A DNA stretch of 64,000 nucleotides from Sphingomonas kyeonggiensis (GTDB lineage: Bacteria; Pseudomonadota; Alphaproteobacteria; Sphingomonadales; Sphingomonadaceae): positions 930,001 to 994,000 of the forward strand of contig NZ_JACHLN010000002.1 of the NCBI RefSeq assembly GCF_014204495.1, read 5' to 3'. A model generated the notes under the pieces. That model did no database searches, was not told the DNA's origin, and saw nothing but the letters and a program-made list of their open reading frames with translations. The translations under genes were made by a program, and so were the position numbers. Each line of letters begins with the position of its first letter. The stretch's first letter is position 1. Shown one piece after another: positions 62,829-64,000 of the stretch.

Positions 62829-63347
62829 ATGGTGAAACACCTCATCCTCGCCGCCGGCATGGTCGCCGCGGCGAGCAGCGGAGACGCGCATATCAGCGAT
62901 GGAGAGCCTAGCCTGGCCGGAACCTGGGTGATGGACTCGGCCTATGAAGTCCTCGCCGATGGGCGGCGGGTGACCAATTATGGCGAGCATCCATTGGGCT
63001 TGCTGATCGTCGATCCTGCCGGCCGCTACAGCCTGCAGATCTTCCGTCGCGACCGCCCAGCCTTCGCCACCGGCGACAAGGCGCGCGGAACACCCGAGGA
63101 GTTCCGCGCCGCAGCGCTGGGATCGAGCACCCATTTCGGCCGCGTCCGGATCGATGCCGTCGCGAAGCAGCTCATCTTCGATATCGAGGGTGCTTCCTTT
63201 CCGAACTGGGAAGGCCGGCGGCAGGTGCGCGACTATGTGCTGCAGGACGGGCTGCTGCGCTATGCCGTGCCGGCCAGCGCCTCGGGTAACGGGACGACCG
63301 CCTATTCGATCTGGCGCCGCGTCGAGCAGGGCGACGGCGATGGATGA
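62829..63347 (+). CDS. Lipocalin-like domain protein
   Basis: 172 residues from ATG 62829, which has GGAG about 9 bases upstream and begins a good signal peptide (VKHLILAAGMVAAASSGDA); ATG 62814 lies inside the operator repeat. The domain pattern LAGTWVMDSAYEVLADGRRV, YGEHPLGLLIVDPAGRYSLQ and VRDYVLQDGLLRYAVPASA is that of lipocalin-5-like proteins. The ligand is unknown. Confidence 0.82.
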   Translation: MVKHLILAAGMVAAASSGDAHISDGEPSLAGTWVMDSAYEVLADGRRVTNYGEHPLGLLIVDPAGRYSLQIFRRDRPAFATGDKARGTPEEFRAAALGSSTHFGRVRIDAVAKQLIFDIEGASFPNWEGRRQVRDYVLQDGLLRYAVPASASGNGTTAYSIWRRVEQGDGDG

Positions 63348-63438
63348 TTTCTACGGCCGCGAATGGGTGGAGCATCGGCACGCGCTGTTCGATGCGATCG
63401 GGGCGCTTGTCCGCTGGCTATCGCGGCGCCGGAAATGA
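63340..63438 (+). CDS. Possible 32-residue micro-protein overlapping the lipocalin-like gene
   Basis: An ATG overlapping the last codons of the lipocalin-like gene opens MDDFYGREWVEHRHALFDAI, followed by a hydrophobic/basic end (GALVRWLSRRRK). It stops right before the terminator hairpin. The ribosome binding site is weak and no homology is recognised. Confidence 0.3.
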   Translation: MDDFYGREWVEHRHALFDAIGALVRWLSRRRK

Positions 63439-63475
63439 AAAAGGGCACGGTAGCCATCGCCACCGCGCCCTTTTC
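63438..63475. terminator. Bidirectional terminator between the lipocalin-like gene and rplS
   Basis: AAAAGGGC pairs with GCCCTTTT, with an inner CGGT/ACCG helix; A and T runs on both flanks allow termination in either direction. It lies 20 bp after the rplS stop. Confidence 0.8.
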
Positions 63476-63494
63476 AATACCGTGAAGCCAGAGC

Positions 63495-63884
63495 TTACTC
63501 GGCGGCTGCGACCTCGGTCGGACGCGGATCGCGGCGCTCGGCGATACGCGCCGACTTGCCGGTGCGGCCACGCAGGTAATAGAGCTTCGCGCGACGCACG
63601 ACACCGCGGCGAACCACCTCGATGCTGTCGATGTTCGGCGAATAGAGCGGGAAGACGCGCTCGACGCCCTCACCGAACGAAATCTTGCGGACGGTGAAGC
63701 TCGAACCCATGCCCTTGTTGGCACGGGCGATGCACACGCCCTCATAGTTCTGCACGCGGGTGCGCTCGCCTTCGACGACCTTCACGCCGACCTTGAGGGT
63801 GTCGCCCGGGCGGAACTCCGGAATCTTCTTCGCCTCGTTGAACTTGGCGATCTGCTCGGCTTCGAGCTTCTGGATCAGGTTCAT
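63495..63884 (-). CDS. rplS: 50S ribosomal protein L19
   Basis: 129 residues with the L19 core [40 protein letters not shown] and [14 protein letters not shown], located at the 30S-50S interface. The tail [13 protein letters not shown] is short. Its ATG overlaps the trmD TGA, the usual rpsP-rimM-trmD-rplS order. Confidence 0.97.
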   Translation of the reverse strand: MNLIQKLEAEQIAKFNEAKKIPEFRPGDTLKVGVKVVEGERTRVQNYEGVCIARANKGMGSSFTVRKISFGEGVERVFPLYSPNIDSIEVVRRGVVRRAKLYYLRGRTGKSARIAERRDPRPTEVAAAE

Positions 63885-64000
63885 TTCTTGTCGTCCTGTT
63901 TTCGTCGCCGCGCGCCAGAGGGAGGTTGGACCCGAGCGCCCTCATGGCGCTCCCAAAGGTCCGGCCTCCGTAGCCGTGTGTCGGTCTCGGCACGGCTTCT
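63881..64000 (-). CDS. trmD: tRNA (guanine-N1)-methyltransferase TrmD, C-terminal end (partial)
   Basis: The minus-strand frame is open from the window edge and ends at TGA 63883-63881 with [20 protein letters not shown] and a basic tail RRRKQDDKK. The RRPDLW end and the overlap with rplS (ATGA) identify the 3' end of trmD, which methylates G37 of tRNA. The SAM-binding knot lies outside the window. Confidence 0.8.
   Translation of the reverse strand, partial: RSRAETDTRLRRPDLWERHEGARVQPPSGARRRKQDDKK

Noticed and set aside
63742..63993. Minus-strand frame overlapping rplS start
   Set aside because: Out of frame with both rplS and the recognised trmD C-terminus, and has no conserved sequence.

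Overview
The window is a stretch of high-GC alphaproteobacterial chromosome, most likely from Sphingomonas or a close sphingomonad. The evidence is the protein set (DivL, AmgK/MurU, AddAB, an M2 peptidase, TonB-dependent receptor, CC0125-type lipoprotein), strong G/C bias at third codon positions, and dispersed hairpin repeats built around GCGCAGGCGGGGAT or CCGGCGAAAGCCGGGG. No phage, plasmid, transposase, CRISPR array or integrated island is visible. Most of the window is ordinary core chromosome with a few sensory and stress modules.

Layout. 1-5.6 kb: end of mfd, a soluble globin-coupled chemoreceptor, a GAF protein, a 630-bp block of dispersed repeats, and a REC-like/GGDEF/EAL protein translationally coupled to a small acidic protein. 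5.6-7.5 kb: moaA-nadK and tRNA-Asn. 7.7-12.1 kb: a soluble histidine kinase divergent from an AraC regulator with a direct-repeat operator between them, an adenine deaminase/phosphoribosyltransferase pair, and a lipoprotein. 12.4-19.2 kb: secA, a TylF-like methyltransferase, two TonB-C-like secreted proteins, argJ, trxA. 19.2-30.5 kb: a minus-strand array transcribed divL, tsaE, amgK, murU, addB, addA, with ATGA overlaps at divL/tsaE and tsaE/amgK and repeat elements on both sides of addB. 30.6-39.9 kb: TonB receptor, ahcY, a secreted protein, metE under a cobalamin riboswitch, a periplasmic protein, YqgE. 40-46 kb: peroxiredoxin, DUF883-like protein, AMP nucleosidase, SIMPL protein, M2 dipeptidase, alpha/beta hydrolase. 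46-50 kb: GFA protein divergent from a marR-emrA-emrB efflux operon. 50-58.3 kb: two DUF418 paralogues, a Cache chemoreceptor, asd-GFA, patatin lipoprotein. 58.4-64 kb: DPP-IV-like peptidase, SoxR with its target, DUF2383 protein, CGNR regulator with a lipocalin-like target, rplS and the end of trmD.

How the parts fit. Methyl-cycle genes ahcY and metE share a 20-bp palindromic operator (17 of 20 identical), and metE also has a B12 riboswitch, so SAH status and cobalamin supply are both probably read. Adenine deaminase, a phosphoribosyltransferase and AMP nucleosidase outline a purine salvage route. The tsaE-amgK-murU genes combine tRNA t6A modification with recycling of peptidoglycan MurNAc, next to the cell-cycle regulator DivL, whose phospho-acceptor His is Tyr567. 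Four divergent gene pairs (kinase/AraC, GFA/MarR, SoxR/VOC, CGNR/lipocalin) each carry a recognisable operator-like repeat between them; these are the most testable regulatory predictions. I did not find a gene cluster that clearly forms a new defence or biosynthetic system.
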